Notes under the pieces: model-generated
What the model saw: the letters and a program-made list of their open reading frames with translations, nothing else
Told to the model about the DNA's origin: nothing
Databases searched by the model: none
Source of the DNA: an uncultured Methanobrevibacter sp.
GTDB lineage: Archaea; Methanobacteriota; Methanobacteria; Methanobacteriales; Methanobacteriaceae
NCBI RefSeq assembly: GCF_946184425.1
Contig: NZ_CAMHFP010000015.1
Span: forward strand, 1 to 41,705
Direction: 5' to 3'
Length of the DNA: 41,705 nt
In this document: in pieces, positions 19,140 through 27,633 of the stretch
Position numbering within the stretch: the first letter of the stretch is position 1
Layout: each line of letters starts with the position of its first letter
Translations under genes and position numbers: made by a program

Positions 19140-20186
19140 ATGTTTTGTGTAGAGTGCGGAAGTACTGAAAAAAAGATGATAGGTAACATCTGTATAGACT
19201 GTTTTTTAAAAGATTTTCAGATGATTGAAATTCCAGAACGCATTGAAATTCAGATATGCAGTCATTGCAACAGTAAACTTGAAGAGGGAAAATGGAGTGA
19301 AGAAAATATTCCCGAAGAAGAAATCATTTACAGAGCACTTGAACGCAATATACAAATAGCTGACGAAGTTTCGAACGAAATTATCAACCTTGAAATTGAC
19401 CAGATGAAAGGCACAATAGCAAGTTGTTATGTGGAAGTTGTGGGAGAAGTTTACGGTGAACAGATTGAAGAAACCCATGACACTGAAGTTAAAATATTGA
19501 AAACCGTTTGTCCAACATGCAGCAAACTGCAGGCAGGATACTATGAGTCAGTTATCCAATTTAGAGCAGACAACAGAGAAATAAAATCTGAAGAATATGC
19601 AAAAGCTGATGAAATTGTTGAGAGAACTCTAATCAAACAAAGTAAAAAAGACAAACTTGCGTATTGCCCCCAAATAGCTAAATTAAAAGAAGGATATGAT
19701 TATTACATAGGTTCTTTAAAAACCGGGCGAAAAGTGGCTGATGCTCTGAAAGATGAATTCGGAGGAGTAATTAAAGAATCTCCCAGACTTATCAGTGAAG
19801 ATAAATCTACAGGAAAAGGATTATATAGAATATGGATTTCAGTAAGAATCCCCGAATTCGAAATCGGAGACTTCATAAAATACGAAAATAAACTTTCCCA
19901 AGTAAAAGATATTGATAAAAATAGAATTATATGTATAGATATTGCAAAGGATAACAAACAATTCACAATTCCTTTAAAAAATATGGAAAACATTGAATTT
20001 GTTAAAAAGCAGGATGAAATTGAAACTACAACAATAATATCCAAATCTCCGAAAATGATTCAAATTCTAGATCCAAGTGACTATTCCGCAGTAGATTTGG
20101 AAATGAAAGAAGGATTTGAAGATTATGAAATTGGAGCAGAAATCAAACTCATTAAAATTGACAATTACATTTATTTAATAGACTAA
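19140..20186 (+). CDS. nmd3: NMD3-family ribosome-associated protein
   Basis: The archaeal homologue of the eukaryotic 60S export adaptor Nmd3; in archaea it is presumed to act in 50S maturation. The 348-residue protein has the characteristic paired-cysteine N-terminus (Cys3, Cys6, Cys18, Cys21, then Cys40, Cys43, and Cys124, Cys127) and a beta-rich C-terminal half resembling eL22/eIF5A-like domains. It sits between aIF2-beta and tyrS, so its setting is translational. The gene order supports the call, although the archaeal function is inferred from eukaryotes. Confidence 0.9.
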   Translation: MFCVECGSTEKKMIGNICIDCFLKDFQMIEIPERIEIQICSHCNSKLEEGKWSEENIPEEEIIYRALERNIQIADEVSNEIINLEIDQMKGTIASCYVEVVGEVYGEQIEETHDTEVKILKTVCPTCSKLQAGYYESVIQFRADNREIKSEEYAKADEIVERTLIKQSKKDKLAYCPQIAKLKEGYDYYIGSLKTGRKVADALKDEFGGVIKESPRLISEDKSTGKGLYRIWISVRIPEFEIGDFIKYENKLSQVKDIDKNRIICIDIAKDNKQFTIPLKNMENIEFVKKQDEIETTTIISKSPKMIQILDPSDYSAVDLEMKEGFEDYEIGAEIKLIKIDNYIYLID

Positions 20187-20194
20187 GTGATAAA

Positions 20195-21157
20195 ATGAAT
20201 ATTGAAGAAAAAATTCAATTAATTGAAGAAGGAACCTTAGAAGTTATAGACACAGAAGAATTGAAAGATGTTCTTGAAAAAGACCAACCTATAGCTTATA
20301 CAGGTTATGAACCATCAGGTAAAATCCATTTAGGACATGCAGTAACAGTGCAAAAATTAAAGCAATTACAGAAATTAGGTTTTAAAATTAAAATCCTTCT
20401 TGCAGATTATCACGCATTTTTAAATGGAAAAGGAACCGTTGAAGAAATTGCAGAAACCGCAGAATACAATAAAAAATGTTTCCAAGCGTTAGGCCTTGAC
20501 GAGACTACTGAATTTGTTTATGGTTCATCATTCCAATTAGAACCTGATTATACAGATAAAGTTTATAAATTAGCTACCATGACCACTTTAAAAAGAGCTA
20601 GAAGAAGTATGGATCAGGTAAGTCGTGCAGACGACAATCCGAAAGTAGCTAGTGTAATTTACCCTATCATGCAAACTGTTGACATGGCAGCACTTGAAGT
20701 TGATGTTGCCCTTGGAGGAATGGAACAACGAAAAATCCAAATGCTGGCACGTGAAAACTTAGAAAAAATTGGTGAAAATGTTCCCGTTTGTATCCACACC
20801 CCTTTATTGCATGGTCTTGACGGTGATGCTAAAATGTCTTCAAGCAAAGGAAATTACATTGCAGTTGATGATTCTGTTGAAGAAATCTCCAAAAAAATCA
20901 ACAAAAGCTACTGCCCACAAGGTGAAGTTGAAGGCAATCCAATGATTGAAATTGCAGAAACTTTTGTATTCCCAAATCAAGATAAATTATTAATCAAAAG
21001 ACCTGAAAAATTCGGCGGAGATATTGAACTTACACATGATGAATTAATTAAAGATTTCAGCGAAGGTAATTTACACCCAATGGATTTGAAAAATGGAATT
21101 AAAGACTTCCTAATTGAATTCTTTGAACCTGTAAGAAAATATATGGAGGAAAACTAA
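20195..21157 (+). CDS. tyrS: Tyrosyl-tRNA synthetase (archaeal type)
   Basis: A class I synthetase charging tRNA-Tyr. The 320-residue length is that of the compact archaeal form without an S4 domain. The HIGH motif is HLGH (45-48), preceded by GYEPSGKI, and the KMSKS motif is KMSSS (213-217). Tyr37-type binding features and the archaeal [13 protein letters not shown] block are present. It starts 9 bases after the nmd3 stop and overlaps the next small gene by one base, so these are one transcript. Confidence 0.96.
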   Translation: MNIEEKIQLIEEGTLEVIDTEELKDVLEKDQPIAYTGYEPSGKIHLGHAVTVQKLKQLQKLGFKIKILLADYHAFLNGKGTVEEIAETAEYNKKCFQALGLDETTEFVYGSSFQLEPDYTDKVYKLATMTTLKRARRSMDQVSRADDNPKVASVIYPIMQTVDMAALEVDVALGGMEQRKIQMLARENLEKIGENVPVCIHTPLLHGLDGDAKMSSSKGNYIAVDDSVEEISKKINKSYCPQGEVEGNPMIEIAETFVFPNQDKLLIKRPEKFGGDIELTHDELIKDFSEGNLHPMDLKNGIKDFLIEFFEPVRKYMEEN

Positions 21158-21369
21158 TGGTTGAAGAAAAACAAGAATATGAAATGGGCATACCAAACGG
21201 TGTCGGTGAACAGATGCTTGCTCATGCATTCGAAAAATTCGATATTACATTAGAACAAACTGAATTTGGACCAAAAATAATTGGAGAATATGATGAGCTT
21301 GTAAAAGTTAGAGAATTCTTAGAAAATGCAATTCGTGAAAGATTAAAAGAATTAGAAGGAAATAAATAA
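21157..21369 (+). CDS. Small protein coupled to tyrS, function unknown
   Basis: Seventy residues, charged, with an alpha/beta pattern. Its ATG shares one base with the tyrS stop and has GGAGGA upstream (21145-21150), a strong sign of a real, translationally coupled gene. The sequence FGPKIIGEYDELVKVREFLENAIRERLKEL suggests a strand followed by a long helix. No family is recognised. Its position at the end of a translation operon hints at an RNA- or ribosome-related role. Confidence 0.72.
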   Translation: MVEEKQEYEMGIPNGVGEQMLAHAFEKFDITLEQTEFGPKIIGEYDELVKVREFLENAIRERLKELEGNK

Positions 21370-21447
21370 TTTCCTCCCATTTTTAATAATAAACTAAACA
21401 CCATTTTATTTTAAACCATTCCACATTTTTTTAAAAAACAACGACTT

Positions 21448-21461
21448 TTAACATATATAAC
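21448..21461 (+). promoter_or_regulatory. TATA-like element ahead of the MtrH fragment
   Basis: The run TTAACATATATAAC centres about 28 bases before ATG 21484. At normal archaeal spacing, transcription would start within a few bases of that codon, giving a nearly leaderless message. Confidence 0.4.
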
Positions 21462-21483
21462 TAATTTTTTCATTGACAAATTT

Positions 21484-21843
21484 ATGATGGATACCGCAGT
21501 AACCCCTTTAGGACAAGGCGCAGGTATTGCTGCTAGAACCTCATTTGCTGAAAAGGCTAAATGGGGATATCCAGTAGGATCAGGTATTCACAATGTACCA
21601 TCCGCATGGGACTGGTTAAGAGAATATAAAAAAGCCGGACATAAAACAGCATTTACTGTTTGTGATATTGGAACAAACATCGTTCAGGCAATGTGTGCAG
21701 GAGACTTTGTTTTATTTGGACCTATTGAAAATGCAGATATTGCATTCCCTGCAGTAGCTCAAACTGACATGTTCATTTCAGAAGCTGCGAAACCATTAGG
21801 AACAGAACCTGTAGATTACCACCCTATGAATAAATTAGTATAA
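21484..21843 (+). pseudogene. mtrH: Orphan C-terminal fragment of MtrH (tetrahydromethanopterin S-methyltransferase subunit H)
   Basis: A 119-residue open frame matching the last third of MtrH, the subunit that moves the methyl group from methyl-tetrahydromethanopterin to the corrinoid of the Mtr complex. Diagnostic stretches are AVTPLGQGAG, GYPVGSGIHNVPSAWDW, TVCDIGTN and MCAGDFVLFGPIENA. Full MtrH is about 300 residues. The first two thirds, holding most of the TIM barrel, are absent, and the 114 bases upstream do not encode them. No other mtr gene is nearby. The frame itself is intact and preceded by a TATA-like sequence, so a retained, repurposed fragment cannot be excluded. Methyltransferase activity is not expected. 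Confidence 0.85.
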
Positions 21844-21923
21844 TATCATTTGTTAATACATTTTCAAGCCTCTATGATGATTTGTTCTAAACAAATCTAA
21901 ACATTAATCCAAAAATCCGAATT

Positions 21924-21953
21924 AGCACTGGGCTTTGAAACACGCTCAGTGCT
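21924..21953. repeat. Hairpin between MtrH fragment and tmk
   Basis: AGCACTG (21924-21930) and CAGTGCT (21947-21953) pair, and three more inner pairs including one G-U extend the stem to 10 bp around a 10-nt loop. It is unusually G/C-rich for this window. No T-tract follows it on either strand, so it may be an RNA structure or part of the convergent terminator rather than a plain terminator. A T9 run on the minus strand (21958-21966) after tmk probably ends that gene. Confidence 0.5.
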
Positions 21954-21967
21954 ATTAAAAAAAAAGA

Positions 21968-22546
21968 TTATAAAATGCAATCAGGACAAATTCCAAGATA
22001 TGGTGCAACCGCTTTTTTTATATCTGAAGACACCTTATTAACACCATTATTTGCATTAATGATTTCACAGGTGAAATCTTTAGATAACTTCAAATAATTT
22101 TCTTTAACACCAGTTAAAAAAGCTTCATTCTCAAATGTATCTTCACCAGAAGTTCGGGCAACTGATTTTTTAACATCCAAATCCAATAACAACAACAAAT
22201 CAGGCTTTTTAGCATATTTATTTAGCACTTCAATCCATTCAGCAGGTTCCTGATAAGCCAGCGAAGATATGAATGACCTGTCAGAAATAAAAATTTTCGA
22301 ATCATCACTTAACTTATCCATAATTAACATTCTGTCTGCTGCAAAAAGTAAACCCAATGTTTTTTGAAATTGTTCGCTGTTTGCATCAGGATGCTGTAAA
22401 AATTTACGAATTAATTTTCCAACTTCCGAATCAGTCGGCTCCACTAATGTTTCCACTCTAAACCCATTAGCTTCCAGCCATTCTTTTAACAGTTGAATTT
22501 GTGTGGATTTTCCGGCACCGTCAATTCCTTCAAAAACTATATACAT
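21968..22546 (-). CDS. tmk: Thymidylate kinase
   Basis: It phosphorylates dTMP to dTDP. The 192-residue protein has the P-loop FEGIDGAGKST (5-15), the DR motif with following SFISSLAYQ (89-98) and the VEPTDSEVG loop near residue 35. A start at ATG 22546 gives the standard N-terminus MYIVFEGID. It is transcribed divergently from the U32 pair. The C-terminus CPDCIL carries two cysteines not typical of the enzyme core. Confidence 0.95.
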   Translation of the reverse strand: MYIVFEGIDGAGKSTQIQLLKEWLEANGFRVETLVEPTDSEVGKLIRKFLQHPDANSEQFQKTLGLLFAADRMLIMDKLSDDSKIFISDRSFISSLAYQEPAEWIEVLNKYAKKPDLLLLLDLDVKKSVARTSGEDTFENEAFLTGVKENYLKLSKDFTCEIINANNGVNKVSSDIKKAVAPYLGICPDCIL

Positions 22547-22624
22547 AATTTATGATATGTTTAATTTAATATATAATCAATTCTAAAAATATAAATGAAT
22601 AGATTGTTAAGGTGTAATAAAAAA

Positions 22625-25126
22625 ATGGTTTTAGAAGAATTATTAGCCCCGGCGGGTTCATATGATGTATTGGTTATTGCAGTTAATGCCGGCGCAGATG
22701 CAGTTTATTTGGCTGGTCAACAGTACGGTGCAAGAGCATATGCCAAAAATTTTACAATGGATGAAATTGAAAAAGCAGTTAATTATGCCCATTTAAATGG
22801 TGCAAAAGTCCATGTAACAGTAAATACTCTGATAAACAATTTTGAAATTGTTGATGTGATGAAATACTTATTTAACTTATACAAAATAGGTGTGGATGCA
22901 GTTATTGTACAGGATTTTGGTTTAATATGGCTTTTAAAAAGATTCATACCGGATTTGGAAGTTCATGCATCAACACAAATGGGGCTGAACAATTACAGTT
23001 CCATCAAATGGGCTTCAAAAAACAATATAAAAAGAGTAGTTCTTCCAAGAGAAGTCAATATCAAACAAATTGAAAAAATTCACAATAAGCTTAAAAAAGA
23101 TAATATTGACATGGATATTGAAGTATTCGGACACGGTGCATTATGTTATTGTGTCAGCGGAAAATGTTATATGTCTTCATATAACAGCGGAAGAAGCGGA
23201 AACCGTGGGGCCTGTGCCCAACCATGCAGACGAGAATATCGCTTAAAATACAGAGGATACAATATTGGAAATGGTTACCTTCTGTCGACTCATGACCTTG
23301 CAACTTACAATCATTTAAAAGAAATTTCAGATGCAGGAGTTAAATCTCTAAAATTGGAAGGGAGAATGAAATCTGGAGATTACATCGGAACAATCGTTAA
23401 CAGTTACCGCAATCTGATAGACGGCAACGAAGGAGATTACAAAAAAGACCTGCACCTTGTTTTTAACAGACAGTTTACCGACGGATATATAATGGGCGAC
23501 CAACCTGGAGAAGTAATGGGAAGAGGTCATTCAGGACATGAAGGATTATACATAGGAGATATTGTCGATATTGAAGGCACCAAAGTTACAATTGAAATAA
23601 AGAATAAAGAAATTCCAGTTATTTTAGAACCTGGTGACGGAATCGCTTTTAAATACAATGGAAAAATTAAAGGAATTTATCTGGAGGATATCGTAAAACA
23701 GGACGAAAATGAAATCATCATAAACACTACACGCCTTGTTAAAGTAGGAACTGAAGTTTTCATCAGTTACTCCAAATCAACACATGAATATCTAAAACAA
23801 TTTGAAAAGGAAAACATTAAAAACAATGTTGCCCTCAGCTTATCCATGACATGGGATGAAAACTTAAACCTATTCACCAAAGTGGAATATTATTTAGATG
23901 ATGAACTGATTAATTTCAGACATAAGACTATAGGTAAATTCGAAAAAGCTAAAAATAAACCTGTGACAGAAGAAATCATAGAAAAACAGCTTAAAAAGAC
24001 TGGAGGAACACCATTTTATATTGAAACAGTCCGATTCAATAACATGCCAAAGGACATTTTTATACCTATCCGTGAAATCAATCAAATCAGACGTGAAATT
24101 CTTGATACAGCTACTGAGTTTTTAATTAATCATTACACACCAACTAAAAAATCCGTGAAAGCAGTTCGTAAAGATTTGACTAAATTCTATGAGGATTATG
24201 ACAAACTCAAAGGAAAAAACAAAAACAAAACGCCGAAATTGTCATTATTCATAGACGACATTTCACAAATCAGAGCCGCATCAGGCTTTGACCTTAAAAG
24301 AATATACTTCGACGGCAACTGCCATTACAATAATCCCAATGATTACTTTAATAATATAAAAGAAACCTTGAAAAAAGGCAGCCTGATGTCATCTCCAACT
24401 GAATTCGTTTGGGTTTTATCTTCATTCATATCTGAAAATGAAGCAGTGAAATGCAGTGAAATTGTTAAGGAGCTTGAAAATGAAGGAATAATAATTTCAG
24501 TGATGGGTGATTTTCCGGGAATGAGTGAAATATTTGAATGTCCTATTTATGGAAATCACAATTTAAATGTATGGAACAGCTTTTGTGTGCGTAACTTAAA
24601 CGAAGCAGGTTTCAAATCATTGATTATATCATCTGAACTTTCAGGCAGAGAAATAAAAGAATTGATAAATAAAACACCAGACAGAAATATTGACCTTGAG
24701 ATGATTGTTAATGGAAACTTGGAAGTGATTGTGAGTAAAGATGATTTTACCAATTTAAATGACGGTAAAGACTTTATTATATCCAACGATGCTGATTATG
24801 CTACATTAGAAGATAAAAAAAGAAAAAAATTCAAATATAAAATATTTTTCGATTACAACAAGCAAAGCCACATCATCAACAAAGACTGCCTGTGCCTAAT
24901 TGAAGAAATCAATGAAATTAAAGAATTTGGCTTGGATTCACTGATTCTAGACTGCAGATACTCAAATGAAAAATACACTTCACAGATATTGTCAATTTAT
25001 AATGAAAGCCTCAGGAACAAAAATCAGGAAGAATTAACAGAATATAAATACCGGATTATGGATTTCTCACAATCCTACATCAACAAAGGTAATTATATTG
25101 AAGGAAGATTGCACGAGGACAAATAA
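22625..25126 (+). CDS. U32-family protein 1 (RlhA/collagenase-like, with DUF3656-type C-terminus)
   Basis: An 833-residue U32 protein. Bacterial members RlhA and TrhP install hydroxyl groups on rRNA or tRNA; older annotations say collagenase-like peptidase. The U32 signature EVFGHGALCYCVSGKCYMS lies near residue 170, followed by GRSGNRGACAQPCRR, giving the conserved cysteines. The N-terminus ELLAPAGSYD and GADAVYLAG is the TIM-barrel start. The C-terminal half resembles the extension of long U32 proteins. An in-frame ATG at 22595 exists, but AAGGTGT at 22609-22615 fits ATG 22625. It overlaps the next U32 gene by one base. Confidence 0.9.
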   Translation: MVLEELLAPAGSYDVLVIAVNAGADAVYLAGQQYGARAYAKNFTMDEIEKAVNYAHLNGAKVHVTVNTLINNFEIVDVMKYLFNLYKIGVDAVIVQDFGLIWLLKRFIPDLEVHASTQMGLNNYSSIKWASKNNIKRVVLPREVNIKQIEKIHNKLKKDNIDMDIEVFGHGALCYCVSGKCYMSSYNSGRSGNRGACAQPCRREYRLKYRGYNIGNGYLLSTHDLATYNHLKEISDAGVKSLKLEGRMKSGDYIGTIVNSYRNLIDGNEGDYKKDLHLVFNRQFTDGYIMGDQPGEVMGRGHSGHEGLYIGDIVDIEGTKVTIEIKNKEIPVILEPGDGIAFKYNGKIKGIYLEDIVKQDENEIIINTTRLVKVGTEVFISYSKSTHEYLKQFEKENIKNNVALSLSMTWDENLNLFTKVEYYLDDELINFRHKTIGKFEKAKNKPVTEEIIEKQLKKTGGTPFYIETVRFNNMPKDIFIPIREINQIRREILDTATEFLINHYTPTKKSVKAVRKDLTKFYEDYDKLKGKNKNKTPKLSLFIDDISQIRAASGFDLKRIYFDGNCHYNNPNDYFNNIKETLKKGSLMSSPTEFVWVLSSFISENEAVKCSEIVKELENEGIIISVMGDFPGMSEIFECPIYGNHNLNVWNSFCVRNLNEAGFKSLIISSELSGREIKELINKTPDRNIDLEMIVNGNLEVIVSKDDFTNLNDGKDFIISNDADYATLEDKKRKKFKYKIFFDYNKQSHIINKDCLCLIEEINEIKEFGLDSLILDCRYSNEKYTSQILSIYNESLRNKNQEELTEYKYRIMDFSQSYINKGNYIEGRLHEDK

Positions 25127-27555
25127 TGAGAATTCCAGAGTTACTTGCACCAGTAGGATCAATGGACCATTTGAAGGTAGCGATAAATGCGGGAGCCAGT
25201 TCCGTTTATCTTTCAGGAAAAGACTATGGTGCCCGCAAGTTTGCACAAAACTTTTCATTAAATGAAATTGATGAAGCAGTAAACATAGCCCACACACATA
25301 ATGTTAAGGTTTATGTTACAGTCAACACATTAATTAAACAGGATGAACTTGAAGATGTCATTAATTATTTGGCTAACCTATATTCGATGGGAGTAGATGC
25401 TGTTTTAGTCCAGGATTTAGGTTTGGTGGAACTCATCAACAGATACCTGCCAAATCTTAAAGTTCATGCATCCACCCAAATGACCTGCGAAAACCAGCAC
25501 AAAATAGAATATCTGGAAAGCAAAGGAATTAAAAGAATTGTTTTACCTCGCGAGATGAGAAAAGATGAAATTCAAAATCTTAAAACAGATATGGAACTTG
25601 AAATTTTTGTACATGGCGCTTTATGCTATTCATACTCCGGCCAATGCCTGATGAGCAGTTTTAAAGGTGGCAGAAGTGGCAACAGAGGAACATGTGCCCA
25701 ACCATGCAGACAAAAATACAAAGTTTCAGGAATAAAAAAAGAAGATTATTACCTGTCCCCATGCGATTTGAATTTATTTGAAAAGTTAAAAGAAATCGCA
25801 GATTTAAATATTTCCTGCATTAAAATTGAAGGCCGGATGAGAAATAAGGAGTATCTGGCAATTGTCGTCAGTAACTACCGAAAAGCATTGAATAAGTTAA
25901 AAAGCGGGAAAGAAATGGAAAGTGAAGAACTTTCTTTAGTATTCAATCGAGGTTTTATCCCAGGACAATTTGAGAAAACCTCAAAAAGAAGTTTAAGAGC
26001 CGGGCACGTGGGATTAAAAATAGGTAAAGTAATAGATTCACAAAAAAACCAAATCGCAATAAAAATAAACGATTCAATAAATAATATTCCAACAAAAGGA
26101 GATGGATTATTACTTATTAAAAATAATAATGATTACGGATTTGAAATTTCTCAAAATCCAACTTTAACAACACTTAATCATTATAAAAAAGGAAAAAACA
26201 AGCAAGTTAAGGATTTGACTCGAAAAGATAAAGTTTTGATTGTTAAAAAAGTATGGCAGAATAAAAAAAGCAATTTTAATTTAACTGACAGCACGGTTTA
26301 TTTAACAAAGAAAAACAGTTTAATTAAAAAAGCTCATGAAATTGAAAACAAAGGACACAGCTATGTAAAATCCAAACTGATTTTAACATTTTCCGTTAAA
26401 AATAAATTTCCACATCTTAAAGGAAGACTTACACTAGCAAATAAAAGAGAAATAGAATGCGAAGTCAGAGGAAAAACTCCTTTTGAAAAACCACTTAAAA
26501 AAAGCGTAACACGAGAAATTATAGAAAAGCAATTATCAAAAATTGATAACTACCCTTATCAGATTACCCAAATCAACATTAACTATGATGGAACTCTATT
26601 CATTCCAATAAGCAAAATCAATGAACTTCGGAGAAATCTGTTTAAAAAATTAGAAAATGAATCAATTAATTTATACAAACATAAATCAAAGCACATCAAC
26701 CTAAAATTGAAAGAAAGTAAAAAAATCAATGAAGCACCAAATATATCATTTTATACAAACAGTTTAGAACATCTCAAACTCCTGGATAATGTAAACCGAG
26801 TTTATTTGGAAATTCCTCCAGAATACGATAATTTGGAAATCCACCACACTGAGAATTACAATCTAAATTACATGATTAGTTTTTTAAAAGAAGCTTTTGA
26901 AATTGCACAAACAAAAGATTACGAACTAATCTGGAAATGGCCAGACATTACCCATGACAAATTAATTAAAGTTTTAAATAAAGTTAGAGGCATATTGAAT
27001 AAGATGCACTACAGTCTTCCAATTATGGCAGGCTCATTTAAAGGAGATTATGGACCTTATTCACTGAACATTACAAATACTCAAAGCATCAATATCCTTG
27101 AAAACTATAAAATATTAACAGTATCACCAGAATTAACAAAAAAAGATTATGAAGACCTAATTAAATACTGTGAATGCCCAAATAAAGTTGAAATACTTGT
27201 TCAAGGAGCTGTCGAATTAATGAAAACACGCTATCTTCTGCTTTATGCAAAAGAATTGAAACAATTAAAAAACAATTCCGAAAATTACCTTATTGACAGA
27301 AAAAATAAAAGATATCCAATTCACAAAAGTCTTTCAGGCGAAGAGCTAATAATATTTAACTTTGAAGACCTTTCACTGCTGAAAGACATTACTCATCTAA
27401 AAAACATTGGTTTTATGAATTTTTCAATAGATGGGCGATGGAGAGATAATGCATATTGTAATGTAGTTAATGTATATAAATCAGCACTTGAAGGTAAAAT
27501 TAATGAAAAAGAGCTGGAAAAATATAGTTTTGAAAATACATTGGGAAACTATTAA
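25126..27555 (+). CDS. U32-family protein 2 (paralogue of the preceding gene)
   Basis: An 809-residue paralogue of the upstream protein with the same layout: ELLAPVGSMDH at the N-terminus, GASSVYLSGKDYGARKFAQNF, the signature EIFVHGALCYSYSGQCLMS near residue 163 and the cysteine segment GNRGTCAQPCRQ. Its stop-start overlap (TAATG at 25124-25128) shows translational coupling, so a heteromeric complex or paired substrate range is plausible. The C-terminal half is more Lys/Asn-rich and less conserved. RNA hydroxylation is inferred from bacterial homologues; archaeal substrates are not established. Confidence 0.9.
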   Translation: MRIPELLAPVGSMDHLKVAINAGASSVYLSGKDYGARKFAQNFSLNEIDEAVNIAHTHNVKVYVTVNTLIKQDELEDVINYLANLYSMGVDAVLVQDLGLVELINRYLPNLKVHASTQMTCENQHKIEYLESKGIKRIVLPREMRKDEIQNLKTDMELEIFVHGALCYSYSGQCLMSSFKGGRSGNRGTCAQPCRQKYKVSGIKKEDYYLSPCDLNLFEKLKEIADLNISCIKIEGRMRNKEYLAIVVSNYRKALNKLKSGKEMESEELSLVFNRGFIPGQFEKTSKRSLRAGHVGLKIGKVIDSQKNQIAIKINDSINNIPTKGDGLLLIKNNNDYGFEISQNPTLTTLNHYKKGKNKQVKDLTRKDKVLIVKKVWQNKKSNFNLTDSTVYLTKKNSLIKKAHEIENKGHSYVKSKLILTFSVKNKFPHLKGRLTLANKREIECEVRGKTPFEKPLKKSVTREIIEKQLSKIDNYPYQITQININYDGTLFIPISKINELRRNLFKKLENESINLYKHKSKHINLKLKESKKINEAPNISFYTNSLEHLKLLDNVNRVYLEIPPEYDNLEIHHTENYNLNYMISFLKEAFEIAQTKDYELIWKWPDITHDKLIKVLNKVRGILNKMHYSLPIMAGSFKGDYGPYSLNITNTQSINILENYKILTVSPELTKKDYEDLIKYCECPNKVEILVQGAVELMKTRYLLLYAKELKQLKNNSENYLIDRKNKRYPIHKSLSGEELIIFNFEDLSLLKDITHLKNIGFMNFSIDGRWRDNAYCNVVNVYKSALEGKINEKELEKYSFENTLGNY

Positions 27556-27633
27556 CATTACTTTTCAAATGCTCTTGGAAATATCGAATAATATATTAAA
27601 TTATAATAATATACTAAAAGGGGTTTGGTAAAA

